This document shows, in pieces, positions 42,922-54,179 of a stretch of 64,000 nt of DNA (within the stretch, counting starts at the first letter, position 1; each line of letters begins with the position of its first letter). The DNA lies in NCBI GenBank assembly GCA_037349105.1, contig JAYJMM010000105.1, forward strand, positions 1,240,001-1,304,000, read 5' to 3'. The translations under genes and the position numbers were made by a program. The stretch comes from Limnomonas spitsbergensis (Eukaryota; Chlorophyta; Chlorophyceae; Chlamydomonadales). The notes under the pieces were generated by a model. It was not told the DNA's origin. It searched no databases and saw only the letters and a list, made by a program, of their open reading frames with translations.

Positions 42922-44163
42922 GCAGCTGCCCTGGCTAGCACGGATGGTGTTGGCAGCTGAGCAGCTATCCCAGCAATGGGAAGTCAACCAGCAGGCTTTG
43001 CATGGTCATGTGTGATAGCAGCCGAGTGCTGGAGTGCGTTTGTGGCGCGGCTGGTACACTGTCGATACTCCCTACAAAGGGAGGGTGTGGAGCTTGCATG
43101 CACTGGCTTCGAGGAGGCGACGAGTAAAGAAGTTGAGGCACCATGAGTTGGGAGCCGCTGTGTCCTCGCAGAAGACATGCCTAGGTGTATAAATCTTAGG
43201 CTACGAGGTTTTGGCTACGAACCTGAAAATTCTCACTTCGGACTGCTCCTGAAAGATTTGAGTCTTACCTGATTGCCCAGAGCAGGTGCTAACAAAGACG
43301 TGAGTAAGAAGGGCCTAAATCACGGTCTCCCTGTTGGTGACTACCATGGATGATGTTGGCCCATAAGTATGGAATTCGGGATGAACCGGCAAACTGGAAT
43401 ATATTTTCTTTTCCACCATAATCTTTCTGTTGAATTTTGAAAAGTGACTGTCCGGAGATATGGAGGGTGGTGTTTACCCGTGTTTTTTCTCTTATGTTAT
43501 GATAGCCTGAATTCGGCTATCAGTACTTGCAATCCCCAATGTAAGCAGATCAACCCTAATGGCCTTGTTCGTTCAGTCTAGAAGGAGGTGGTTCAGGTCC
43601 ATAGGGTTCAGACTGTCAGTGGAGGGCATAAAATGTGTTGGCAACTCGTCAGAAAGGAAAATGAAGCCACGTAACAAAAAATTATATCATAATCTATATT
43701 TTATATGTACTTTCCCTACCCTCATGCATTATATGCACGTATTCCTTATTTTGTATATATCATCAAACTCGGCAGCTCGTGTACAAGGGCGCTGACTGAG
43801 GCGCGATGTTGCTGTAGAACACTGAACTGGCTGTATCACTGCGCCAGTTCACCATTGCTGAGTCATTGATATAACTGTGTCAGTACAATAAGTGCGGTGC
43901 TGTTTTAGCGTTGTTACGCTGTCCATGCATGCTGACACTTAGCTCAGCCTGAGAACGCTGTACAGAGGCAGCGACATGTGTGCCTCGGGTGGACTACTGG
44001 AACGCAACAGCTCATGCTTGTTTGATGTGCGTGAAATCTGCGGATGCCCCTGTCTAAGAGTCTCAGAGCCCACAAAGCGGCATGTCTCATATTGCCCTGA
44101 AACCTAAGCTCCCTCTCATCTGAACGGCTTGTACGGCTTCAACAGGATAAATGCCCATGCTGC
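42922..44163. other. 3' flank of PheRS, no gene recognised
   Basis: Only small frames are seen. A tgtaa word near 43538 could be a distal poly(A) signal. The stretch 43670-43760 is AT-rich. Confidence 0.4.
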
Positions 44164-44645
44164 TCAGCTCATTCTCAAACTGAAGCACCCCCTGCTGGTG
44201 AAGCTCTTTGAGGCAAAACTGACGGGCCACCTTGACGGCATCTCTCCCTGAGCGCATGCTTGCGTCCCTCGTTCTCTTGCGGTGTCAATCCGTCCCAGCA
44301 GTGACGCAGTACCGGGCGCTCCGACCGGGCCCTTGATAGTGAACGCTGCACGTCGCGAGTGTACCAATCCGCAGCCGTGATGCCTTTCGGAAATGTTTGC
44401 GCGTCACTGGTAGCAGTGTCCTGCTGCACGATGCGTCCCAGCATATCTTGCACATTTATAGGATCGGGTGACATGGGCATACCCACCGGACCAGTTTTCG
44501 CGGTCGAGATATATATAAACAGATCGGTGGCCTTCAAGTTAAATGTGAGGAATTTCGCTGCCTCGGCTTCACAAAATTCCCTGTCTGAAAGAAAGAGCAA
44601 TCCGCGCGAAGAATCCCAGGAACTCGTACATCTTCGTACAAGCAA
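44164..44645 (-). CDS. Small hypothetical protein, head-to-head with the Nudix gene
   Basis: A minus-strand frame of about 156 codons opens at a TTG, not an ATG, so it is either an internal exon or has its start further up (ATGs near 44630 and 44752 lie in other frames). The readable protein (AAKFLTFNLKATDLFIYIST, then INVQDMLGRIVQQD, then ADWYTRDVQRSLSRARS) has balanced composition but no family I can name. If transcribed, its promoter overlaps that of the Nudix gene starting at 44751. Confidence 0.35.
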
Positions 44646-44750
44646 GGCCAGTCATATACGGTACAGCTTGCCCATTCGTACCCCTGCACCAGGTCTTGCG
44701 CTGTCAAGAGGCAGCAACGAAACCGGGAAATCATGATTTCATAGAGCTGC

Positions 44751-47700
44751 ATGGAGACTCGTCACAGGAAGAGGTGCAAGTCACAAAGCTCGACTTTGGG
44801 GTTCTCAGACATCGTTTCCAACTTGAAATCCCAGGCTCTGGCAGGAGTGGAGCATAAACCAGTAAGTCAATCAATCTTCATACTGTATGAAACTCCCACG
44901 ATACGCGCAGACATGATTGCATGAAGAGCTTACCATGCAGGCAAATAGGGAGAATAGCAATACCTCATAGTGTGCTTCCTGAACGAAGGCATTCCGATTT
45001 GAAAAGTACCGTATGCAGAGAGGCTTCAATCCGACTCAGGGTTGCTGTCTCTCAATCTAAGCCTTCATGCCATTACTGTCCATGCACACTCTCATGCGGA
45101 CCCTTAATCCTAGCCCTCGTACACGCCCTCAAGCGAAACATACGCACGCACAACCTTGAGTTATGTTTCAGTGCGCACAAGATCACCTTTGGGGTGACTC
45201 CGGCCGGCCACCACTGGGTCAGTTGAGACCAAAGCTGCCTGGCCTTTGGCTGGCTGCCAGCCTGCCAGCATAACAGGGCATGCTGCACCAGTCGGACCTA
45301 CCGGTAATTGTGACACACTAAATGAACACTATCACACACACACAATCCTCACTGCCCTTCCTCACTCCTAGCGGTTGCTTGCTTGCAATGCATCTCTACC
45401 TCCTCTTTCTCACTGTGCCAGTCATGCTCCCAAACCTTGTCGTCTCTTCAACGGTCAACCCATCCTCTGATCACAACATTATATTCTGTCATGTGCACTA
45501 ACCCTTGATCATCACCACTCCTCAGGCATCCACAAAGCATGCCGCTGTTTTGGTACCGCTTTTTGAAGATGTGGCTGGCGTGACCCAGGTCCTTTTGACG
45601 CTGAGGTCCACTGCACTTGCCTCACATGCAGGTAGGGGGAAGGCAGGGGGATACGGGGCAGGGATATTTAGGGGGCAGGGAAGAGGAGGGGATGTCAATA
45701 GTCATTTCTCAAAGGTTCTTGATACGGGCTAAGAAATTATCACTGCTGGTACCGGTAGTTTGTTTATTTATATGGCAACATGACTTGAGCAAGCATGACA
45801 TGCTGACATCTGATGCCGGGGAACATGCTGCTTCTGGTCGCTTTGTGCCCTGGCTTGTTGTTACTTTTCCTGTTCACCACTTTTTAGGTGAGGTCTGCCT
45901 GCCTGGCGGAAAGCGCGACCCAAGTGACCCGTCTGATGAGTTCACAGCTAAGCGAGAGGCTCACGAGGAGGCACGTGTGGGATTGGATGAATGGGCAGAC
46001 TGAGGGCCCGGCTGCATGAGGTTGACCACTCCATTGCTATGATGACAGTTAATCTGGCATGCTCCACTCTTATTATGTGTGCCTTTCTTTAAAACGCAGG
46101 TGTGTTTAAGGTATCTGGCACTGCTCTGGGCCAAGCGCTGAGCCAGACTGCATGCGTGCAGCCTTAAAGCTTATTCAGACATATGACAGTGCAACGCTAC
46201 TGAAGATTTGATTGGCCCTCCCTCGATTTTTAATGATTTATTCATAAAATGCTCTCCTTGGGCAGGAAACTTTCAGAAAACTCTCAGTTTCGATTGGAAC
46301 TGGCGTTGTCAATCAATAATTAGTATCTTAAATGACTCCCATAACAACGTTAATTGTGAGGGAAGGAAATTCGAATCCACTGAATCGAAGAGTTGAACAC
46401 AAACCAAGCCAAGATTTCTCAACACATTGCAGGCCCAGGCCTGAGCCATGTACTTTATTAATTGCCAAGGCCTCTCTCCGGCCTGGCTGTGCATATTGGC
46501 TGATCTCTCTCTCTGATTCTGTTTTAGCTCAAAGTGGTTTGCTGGTGCAACTTCCCTACACCCATTGCTCTAATGACTGTAACATCTGGATGTTTTGGGG
46601 AACCCTTGCAGGTGGGCCTTGAAGCTCATGATGCCGAGGTGTTGTGTCAGCTGCCGCCGTTACTCAGCAAACACTTCCTGTCAGTCACGCCAGTAGTGGC
46701 CAAGGTGCGGCTTTTAAGGGGGGGGGTCAGCTCAGGCATGCGAACGGGCAAGAGTGGTTAGTGGTCGGGGGAGTACCTCCCAAGGCAGGACACTGCGAAT
46801 TTCAGCCTGGAGCATTCCTTTCGAGTAGGGCATGGGAGGCGGCGGGATTTCTGCCTCAAGAGCTGTAACAGCGCATCGTCCTACTCGTACCCCTTGCTCC
46901 TCTGTCTCCTTAACGATACTCTGCTGACTTTCTGACTGTCGTCTCACCTGCTTGCCCCCTTTCAGGTGCCCTCGACATTTGTTGCACAGCCCAACCCCTC
47001 CGAAGTTGCCGCCGTCTTCAGCGTACCACTGTTCACGTTCCTGTCCCCCCTTGACGGCGTCCATTCATCTCGGCTTCTCCAGTGGCAGGTCCGCTACTAG
47101 TAGACAATTTCACAGGGTGCAGATAGAGGGCGGAACAAAAGCTGTCAGACCTGCTCTCGCATCTCCAGCTTGTTCCAGCCACCTGCAAAGTGCTATTGAA
47201 TGCCCAGGGCTTATTGATGGATTAACATCAGCTCCACATCACATCACGAGATAAACAGCTGTTGACCCCTTCAAGCTGGCATGGTGGGATGATCAGCTTT
47301 TCGAGATCAAAGGATTGTGTTTGCACGTTTAAATGACTTAGGATGCCCTGTCTAACCCTTCCACGGAACCTCCCAGGGCGCAACAATCCTGATGGCCGCG
47401 CAGGGATTGAGATGTAGCGGATCTGAATGGGTAGCATACTACTAATGCTAGCACGTGGTGGACGTGTCCCTGGGCGTGCATGTGCGATGGTGGTGATGGC
47501 AATGCTGCTTTGTCCATCGGCCGTAAGTTGGTCAAGGGTTGGTTTCCATTGGTCCAGTTCTGTCTGCCCAGCAGCCCCCCAGAGGCAGTGTGGTGCACAT
47601 TAAATCAAGCACTGATAATGTGAGATTAGTCCCCTCAGGGGAACCCCAGATAGTGGCTGAGCTGATACTTGGCCTGCTCATCATGTGCAGGATCACGCGT

Positions 47701-48271
47701 ACCGAATCCACTACTTTGAGCACGAAGGGTTCACCATCTGGGGCCTGACGGCGGCTATCCTCATTCAGGCAAGCGTGCCTGCTTTTATTGGATGCTCATA
47801 GCTTTTCAATGGGCAGGGCCCGCATTTTTGCCTTAGTCGTCCCTTCTGAATCTATGATGGTGGCCGCCTCGAGAGGAGTGAGGTACTTGTAACTGCAAAC
47901 TATGCAAGGCAGGGGCATTGCGCCTGCTGGCGCACTAGGGTAAAACTTCATGTAACAATGGGCCTAAAATATCTGAACAGGCAACTGCCATCTAGCGCAG
48001 AAATCATCATTTAGCCTTGGCCTCACCATGCAACTCCCGATTGGGCCAGGGTGTCGGGTTGAGGTATGCGTGACCGCTCAATATGTTTGTCACACTATGA
48101 ATGTTACGGATACAAGCTTTACTTACCACTTCTGAGTGAGGCCTGTGTCCATGCTGACAGGTCGCCAAGGTGGCGTATGCTAGTCCAACCAGCTACGCGG
48201 AGCATGGAGGGGGCATAGATTATACAAGGCTAAGGTGTGAAGACGGCACACTTCTTCTTTCTCCAATATGA
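44751..48271 (+). CDS. Nudix hydrolase, coenzyme A-type
   Basis: Predicted to cleave the pyrophosphate of CoA or acyl-CoA. Seven exons join in phase to 234 residues: 44751-44861, 45526-45631, 45888-45970, 46612-46704, 46966-47088, 47691-47768, 48161-48271. The fold begins KHAAVLVPLFEDV, and the strand before the box is SHAGEVCLPGGKRD, typical of the CoA-specific subgroup (NUDT7/8, yeast Pcd1). The Nudix box reads GGKRDPSDPSDEFTAKREAH then EEVGL across an exon junction, preserving REAHEE-V-G-L, the Mg2+-binding helix. Later conserved pieces include SVTPVVAKV and TIWGLTAAILI. Two introns appear to use GC donors: after 45970 (gcacgt, weak) and after 47768 (gcaagc, canonical for GC-AG). If the first is not spliced there, the frame reads on briefly to a stop at 46001-46003. 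No peroxisomal targeting signal is seen at the C-terminus (LLLSPI). Confidence 0.88.
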
Positions 48272-48891
48272 TCTCCTACCAGGATGCACGATATGCCAGC
48301 CTAAGGATTTATATGGTTCCCCTCACAAATATGTATGCAGTATTTACAGCATTTATAAGGACTGCCCAAATGAGTTCATTTGTTTTCCGACGCGTGATAA
48401 AATGTGTTTCGCTTGCGACAAGTGGTTTTGCTTGGGCAATTAAACCGGGACGTTTTTTTAATGTTTTACATTTATTGTAATGTGTTGTGACATTCAGCGT
48501 CAAGGTTCAGAATTAATGAGATAAGAAAGACTCATGTAGTCATGTGCATTCAATCCCTTTTTAAAAAGAGGCATGAGTTGTGGAGGCAACAAGGATATCA
48601 TAGAAGATGAATCATTACTACCGGCCATTGAAAGGACCGAAATAGGCCGACAACAAAGGCAGAGTGAAGTACATGAGTTTATGAAATGACGGGCTTGATA
48701 GTAGATAGATTAAGTACCTGCAAAGCTACCGAAACTTCATGAAACACATAGCAATCCATGACTGGATCATTGCTCAATCAAAAACCAAAATAGTACAATG
48801 ATAATCATCATATCATTTCAGTGCCGATATGTCCACACCATCAGGAGTAGTTACCAGGGTATCAGACATACATTCAGAGACCACCACAGCC
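48272..48891. terminator. Shared 3' region of two convergent genes
   Basis: The Nudix gene (plus) and the unknown gene ending at 48892 (minus) converge here. The plus strand has tgtaa at 48476-48480, 205 bases past the Nudix stop. The minus strand has TGTAA at 48470-48466, about 420 bases past its own stop. TGTAA is the usual poly(A) signal of chlorophyte genes, so the two transcripts may overlap at their ends. Confidence 0.45.
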
Positions 48892-49863
48892 TCACATCCT
48901 GTCTGGTTGCACATATCTGCCCAAATTGTCTGCTTTGCTACGTAGCTCGCGAGAGGCTGCCAGAAGCTGTATCACATCCCGCTCTGTCGGCACCAATGTA
49001 GATGTCAACAACTCTTGAACGCCAGCGCTAGGCCACCCCCTTCTTCCCATGCCTGTCGGCTCAGCCGGTGGCCCATGCAGGGCAGAGCATAATGAACTTC
49101 CTGTGTAGCGGGGTGATCCTAGGTGGCTCATGCTCGTGTTCACGTGACTTCCTCGATTGTCCTGATGATCCTGACCACTGCTGTTGCTTCCGCCACTGTC
49201 CCCAACCTGCACCGTCATGACATCGCCAGTTTTCCTCCCAGTGCCAACAGCGTCCTGCAATTTGGCATTGATCCCACGCAATGGTTCAACTACTGCTCCT
49301 GACCCAGTCCCTGCATTAGGAATGCCAGGCTTGTTGCTGTGGCTGTTGCAGCTGTCACTGCTGGATGCCGACTCAAAGCCGTCGTCAGCATACGAATCAT
49401 CGTTGGGATCTTCTTGATCCTGCTGGTCATCCAGGGGCATAGGAAGCTCCGTGATTTCTTGGCAGCCAGCTTGATTGCCTTCCTCAGACGGCTCTCTGTC
49501 CCTCTCCCTCTCCCTCACTGAGAGAGCCTGGGAGTCCCCTACATCTGAGGCAGGATGGTTTCTCCACTCATGTTGAAGCAGCGCTAGGAGTGTGGCGGGT
49601 AGGTGCTCTGGCCAGCATGCAGGGCTGTCAGAAGGGGATCTTGGGTCAGCCAGATCATCTGGCTGAGTCAGCACCAAAGAGCTGCCCTTCAACTGTAGGA
49701 GCTGCTCGGTCAGTCCCCGCAGCTTCACTGATGCCAACAAGACCGTTGATACCGCCTTTTTAGCATCCTGCAGATCCACTGTGCAGGACAAGGGGGCGAG
49801 TTTGGTTTGACCTGATCCAGACATGACAGCGTTCTTATGTGCCCAAGATATACATATAGGCAT
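48892..49863 (-). CDS. Acidic protein of unknown function (310-323 aa)
   Basis: A single open frame with two candidate ATGs, 49863 and 49824; the second (MSGSGQTKLAPLSC) gives the cleaner start. The N-terminal third is helical (DAKKAVSTVLLASVKLRGLT), the middle is low-complexity with a charged run (SVRERERDRE), an acidic stretch (DDQQDQEDPNDDSYADDGF) and a Ser-rich run, and the last 40 residues form another helix (ERDVIQLLAASRELRSKADN). No signal peptide or membrane segment is seen. The family is unknown. The two ordered ends and disordered middle resemble coiled-coil scaffold or centrosomal-type proteins, but that is only an impression. Confidence 0.65.
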   Translation of the reverse strand: MPICISWAHKNAVMSGSGQTKLAPLSCTVDLQDAKKAVSTVLLASVKLRGLTEQLLQLKGSSLVLTQPDDLADPRSPSDSPACWPEHLPATLLALLQHEWRNHPASDVGDSQALSVRERERDREPSEEGNQAGCQEITELPMPLDDQQDQEDPNDDSYADDGFESASSSDSCNSHSNKPGIPNAGTGSGAVVEPLRGINAKLQDAVGTGRKTGDVMTVQVGDSGGSNSSGQDHQDNRGSHVNTSMSHLGSPRYTGSSLCSALHGPPAEPTGMGRRGWPSAGVQELLTSTLVPTERDVIQLLAASRELRSKADNLGRYVQPDRM

Positions 49864-49864
49864 G

Positions 49865-49990
49865 ATTGTCTGGTGTTTATGTATTGTCTGGTGTTTATGT
49901 ATTGTCTGGTGTTTATGTATTGTCTGGTGTTTATGTATTGTCTGGTGTTTATGTATTGTCTGGTGTTTATGTATTGTCTGGTGTTTATGT
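49865..49990. repeat. 18-bp tandem repeat, exactly 7 copies, at the start of a gene
   Basis: Seven identical copies of attgtctggtgtttatgt lie directly upstream of the minus-strand ATG at 49863. They therefore occupy the 5' UTR or core promoter of the unknown acidic gene. On the minus strand the unit reads acataaacaccagacaat. Confidence 0.97.
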
Positions 49991-52382
49991 ATTTCACAGC
50001 CGTGAAAGCGCCTGAGCTCCTTATTTGAGCGTCCTAGTTTCTGTTATATTCCTTTCATACTCCAAACATCCAATGTTCAGTCCAAACTTGATGAATGCAA
50101 TAACAGGGATGCTAAAATACGGATAACATGTCATGCCAAGCTTGCCAGGTTGGCCAATTTCAATGAACATGGTTGCAAGGAATGCTGAGTAAGTGATCAT
50201 ATTGGGGGGTATGATTAAGCCATGCAAGCTGAGAGCTCCATTGCTCCACTGGCCATACTCGCACCTGCTTCCGCATTTGCTAGACCTAAACCGCCATTTG
50301 TAGCAGTGGCTACATGCAGCCTGGCCATCTCCAGGGCGACTCCAACACCTTCGGCCCAGTCCTCATGCAACTGGGCGGTGGGTGCAGGAGGGATTTAGGG
50401 GTCCATTGTCAGTGCAATATGCATATAAGGCCGCGGCAGGGAGGCAGCTCATCTCTTGATGAAGAAAGAGGGCAGCTTGCTACATAGGTCAGCTATGGCG
50501 AGGGCCTACTTCAGCTGCATTTCTTGGTCACTGACTGCCGCCACACCAGCTCTGAAACTTCGATCCAGCATGGCCCAGGCCTCCTGGTGTAAATGTGAGA
50601 TACAGGATACCCGAGAATGCCACATTGCCACCAGCTTCATGTCACTCACGTGTGGGGGCTTTGCTAGCTGCCTACAGAGCATAGCCTTGGAGCCCAGGGT
50701 GGCAAGCGCCTTCCTGCCAGGGACCCGCACAGATAGGGTCACATTCAGTATGGCAAGTTGTTAATGTGATCAGCCTGGACAAGATAAGCTGGCTATGAGA
50801 TTTCAAAAACTTTTTAATGCTGGTCCGTTTGGTTTACAAACGTGCATGTGCACTCACATTGCATGCGAGACCAGGATGGTGCAAGTTGTGCCGGTTTCTG
50901 GCTTCACAGAAAAGCCAAAATAAATGTACGAGGTTGTTCTCCTTCTTGGTATCCCCAATGTATGGGGCTTGTCAAGGATTGGGTGGGCTCGTACAGCACC
51001 TGAGGCCGTAAGAGGGGTGGCTCATACTGAATAAGTGTATGGCCCCTAACTACATACTGCAACAGCTACAAACATGTATGTCGCACTCTGTTAATCACAG
51101 GATCAAGATACTGTACTCTGTACATCTTGAACCCAAAAATTATCTGCAGCGTGCAGTGATTCAAATTCCAACCCTCAGAACAAATCACACCGCATGGAAC
51201 TCAGTGTCTTACTAGGTAGATTCCTCCACATGCAATTCCTAGACATAAAGAAACATATTTCCCACGCGCTGTGCCAAAGCTTTGCTCCCGCCAACCTGAC
51301 TCCTTGTACCTGCATGCTGCAGAGGTTGCCACGTCCCTGGGCACAGCATAACGCCTGTCTTCAGCATCAGGATGAGCCGCCTTCCTGATCTCCTGGGTCC
51401 GAACTCTGACTCTTTCCAACCAGCAGGGCAACATCTGCATTTGCTCTTGACCTGGACCGCAGGGCTGACCATGGCTGTGGCCTGCAGGGTCTTGCTCTGC
51501 CTTTTGCTGCATTCGAGGCTCTCCCTTGTTCTTGGCTCTGAACATTTCGATCCTTGAAGGCAACATGTCCATGCAATGACAGTCTATGGCAGTGCGCGGC
51601 CTTGTCCGCAGCTGTGGCTGTCTCTCTAGGACCGCTCAGCTAGGGCACCACGAACATTTGACCAAGTCCGGGTTAGTTTGCTTTGTGCACAGCCCATAGA
51701 TTACGCCACTCAATGATCAGGATACACGTCTACCGAGTGCAACTATGGCTCTGGCTAAAACAAGGGCTACAAAACGGATCGCCTGTTTGAAGACGATTGT
51801 TGCCCCGGTCTATTATTCAAGACGTAAAAATATGCAGAAGTCGCTGCGAGATGTCGCTGCGTACAGGGGTGTCCAAAGGTCATGGCACGTTTTTCGAGTC
51901 CTCGTGTTTGACGTGCTTGGCATTCCGACCTCGTTCACACTGACCGCCCCACCCGATTAAACCCGTGTGACCCCGGATCAAGTGTGATTCACCTTTGCTC
52001 TTGATGTACTAACAGTACGTTCCCTTATAAGCTGCCTTTCCCTCGTTAAGAATATGTGTTTGGGTATGATTTGGATCCAAATTTTAACACTGCCTACAAA
52101 ACTGCCCAGTTCGGTTTGAATTTGAAGGCTGTTGGGCCTGAAAAGTTGCCAAAAGCCGACCAATTCATGCAACGATGACAGTCCCTAGAAACCAGCTCAG
52201 GGCCAATCGGCCAAGCCTACAGGGAGAAATAAGCTGCCGCGTGGCCTGGGGGTGGGCCAACTTCAACAAACACCAGATCCTCCCACACTTCTCCAATGGA
52301 TGAGATAGGCCGGCGGGGAAGATAGCGAATAAAGAGAACACCAAAAATGCCTGGGGGCTTATGGGGCCTGCCATAATTTAGC
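49991..52382. other. Intergenic, only weak coding-like fragments
   Basis: Minus-strand frames at 50742-50506 and 51572-51201 and a plus-strand frame at 51745-51960 have fair composition but no recognisable domain, matching neighbours or splice partners. They may be exons of an undetected gene or transposon debris. No repeat array is present. Confidence 0.3.
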
Positions 52383-52925
52383 ATGGAGCTTCTGTGCGGC
52401 CACCCCAATTACAAGCAAGTTGAGCACCCCAAGGTCCCAAGGCAGCTCTCACCAGAATGGTTCGAGATGCGCCGCAACGTGTTGACGGCATCACGCCTAC
52501 CAGCGTTGATAGGCTTCCTCAAGCCGGAGCCAGCATAAGCCTTGGGGCTGAACAGCTGGAGGAGCCCTGCAGCAGCAAAAACATCAATCAGGGAGCTCAT
52601 CAGCACACAACCAGTGGGCAAAACTGCTGACTTTTTCCCCATGCAGTGGGGTCTTGGGCTCGAGGCCAACATGCTTGCTCTCTTCCTCCATGGGCACGAT
52701 TCCCACGGCCAGATCAAACTGCTGGAGGCCTTCCCCAGAATCTCCGAGAATGAGTGTAGCCTAGTGCAGCTGGATGTGTCATGTCTGCCCACCTCCATCA
52801 GCCAAGGGGTGCAGCTGAAGGCCCTTCCTCTCATGGGGGCCACACCAGATGCCAGCGTGCAGAATTGGGCGCGGTCAGCCCGACGTCCGCTCTGCGGGTG
52901 CATAGGTTCAATCGCTAACATATAA
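52383..52925 (+). pseudogene. YqaJ-type (lambda-exonuclease-like) nuclease domain, interrupted
   Basis: From the ATG at 52383 the frame reads LSPEWFEMRRNVLTASRLPA, which matches the start of the YqaJ/phage recombinase nuclease domain (W-x2-x-R-x4-T-A-S). An in-frame TAA at 52536-52538 interrupts it. The same frame resumes with MQWGLGLEANMLALFL (the W-G-x3-E helix) and MGATPDAS, which corresponds to the G-x-S/T-P-D metal-binding Asp strand. The following E-x-K motif is not found before the frame ends at 52925. Such domains occur in phages, giant viruses and eukaryotic transposons. Here it is probably a decayed transposon or virus-derived gene. A short intron covering the TAA is possible but unproven. 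Confidence 0.6.
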
Positions 52926-53149
52926 CACTTATACGACGGGCAAGGAGCGTGGCCAGGAAGTAAGTATTTAGCAGGAGCCGAGCTACTGCAGCGTGCAGAA
53001 TCGGGCGACAGACTTTCAAAGCAGCCGTCTGACATGGTGCAGAGGCCTGCTGGATTGGGCATGACAGACCAACAATGACAAAAGTGCATGACGTATGCAG
53101 CAGAAACTGCAAAGCAATGCGGGACACAGGCCGGCCTGTCGCTGCATAC

Positions 53150-53430
53150 TGCATGCGGCCTACTACCCTGCTGCCCAGCTCATGCTCCTGTCTGTTGCCT
53201 TGCTACCTAGCTCCTGCCTGCTGCATGTTGCCCTGTTGCACAGCTTCTGCTCCTGCCCTTTACCCTGCTGCCCATCTTCTGATCGATCCTGCCAGCTGCC
53301 CATCTTCTGCCTGCTGTTTTACTGCCCAGTTTCTGTTCATGCCTGTTGCCAATTTGCTCTGCTTCTGCTCCTACCAGCTACTTATTGCCCTGCTACCCAG
53401 CTTCTGCACGTCCTCCCTGCTCACAAGCTC
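53150..53430. repeat. Degenerate CTGCTNCC-rich repeat tract
   Basis: Irregular copies of tgctgcccagcttctgctcc and close variants fill about 280 bp, giving strongly pyrimidine-rich plus strand and artefactual ORFs. No coding function is supported. The rest of 53431-54179 shows no feature. Confidence 0.6.
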
Positions 53431-54179
53431 AGCCAAAATCAACACTCCAACAACAAACAAACAACGCAACAGGAAACTCGGGGGGCGGGCCCAAGGGCCA
53501 GCCCTTTGCCGACTGAAGATGGTTGTATAGCGAAGGGCTCGCTATTGGGTAGCCAATAGCTAGCGGTAGTTGTTGCATGGGCATCAGCTTTATACCATGA
53601 CAGAGGTATGAAATGAGTACCGATATCTGGAAAACTGCTTGCATCAACAGCTCAATGTATTGTATTCTTATCCCGAGCTGTTATGAAAATACTGTTTGAG
53701 GCTGAACCCGATGTATGTGCGTATTACCAGCACATACCGGTGAAGTTTGTGAAGTGTGTACAGTCCAACAGAGCATCACATTTGATGTATGGGACATGTG
53801 CTCGTAAACCGGTACAGGCACTCCATACACTAGGACAGTAAGCAAAAACCAGTGACCCCACTGGGCAAGCAAGTAGCACACAACCACAACAGTGGCGTGG
53901 GAATGAACCTCATAGTGCAGAAGAGAAGCCCCAGCCACGAAACATGACGTGGGTGCTAAAGAGTTAAATTGATTCGGTGTCACACTTTTTATGAACAATT
54001 TAAACAAGCTGTAGCCTGCCGATAAACTGTGCATTCTCATTCATCTCAGGGTATACAAAGTACTGATACGCGACATTTCACATACTGGTCCTCAGCACAA
54101 AAATACAGATAGTGGTCCGCTTGTCCTAGCGAAAGATACATGTTTGGTTGTTTCAAGGCTGCCTTCACTTCAGGATATG

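Noticed and set aside
50506..50742. Minus-strand frame (LCRQLAKPPHVSDMKLVAM)
   Set aside because: Composition is protein-like but no domain or in-phase neighbour was found; the frame at 51201-51572 was rejected for the same reason.
51745..51960. Plus-strand 71-codon ORF with ATG and basic N-terminus
   Set aside because: Short, no family, no splice or regulatory support; could be a first exon but cannot be shown.
52409..53089. Minus-strand frame of 226 codons
   Set aside because: Antisense of the YqaJ-like frame, which has recognisable motifs on the plus strand.
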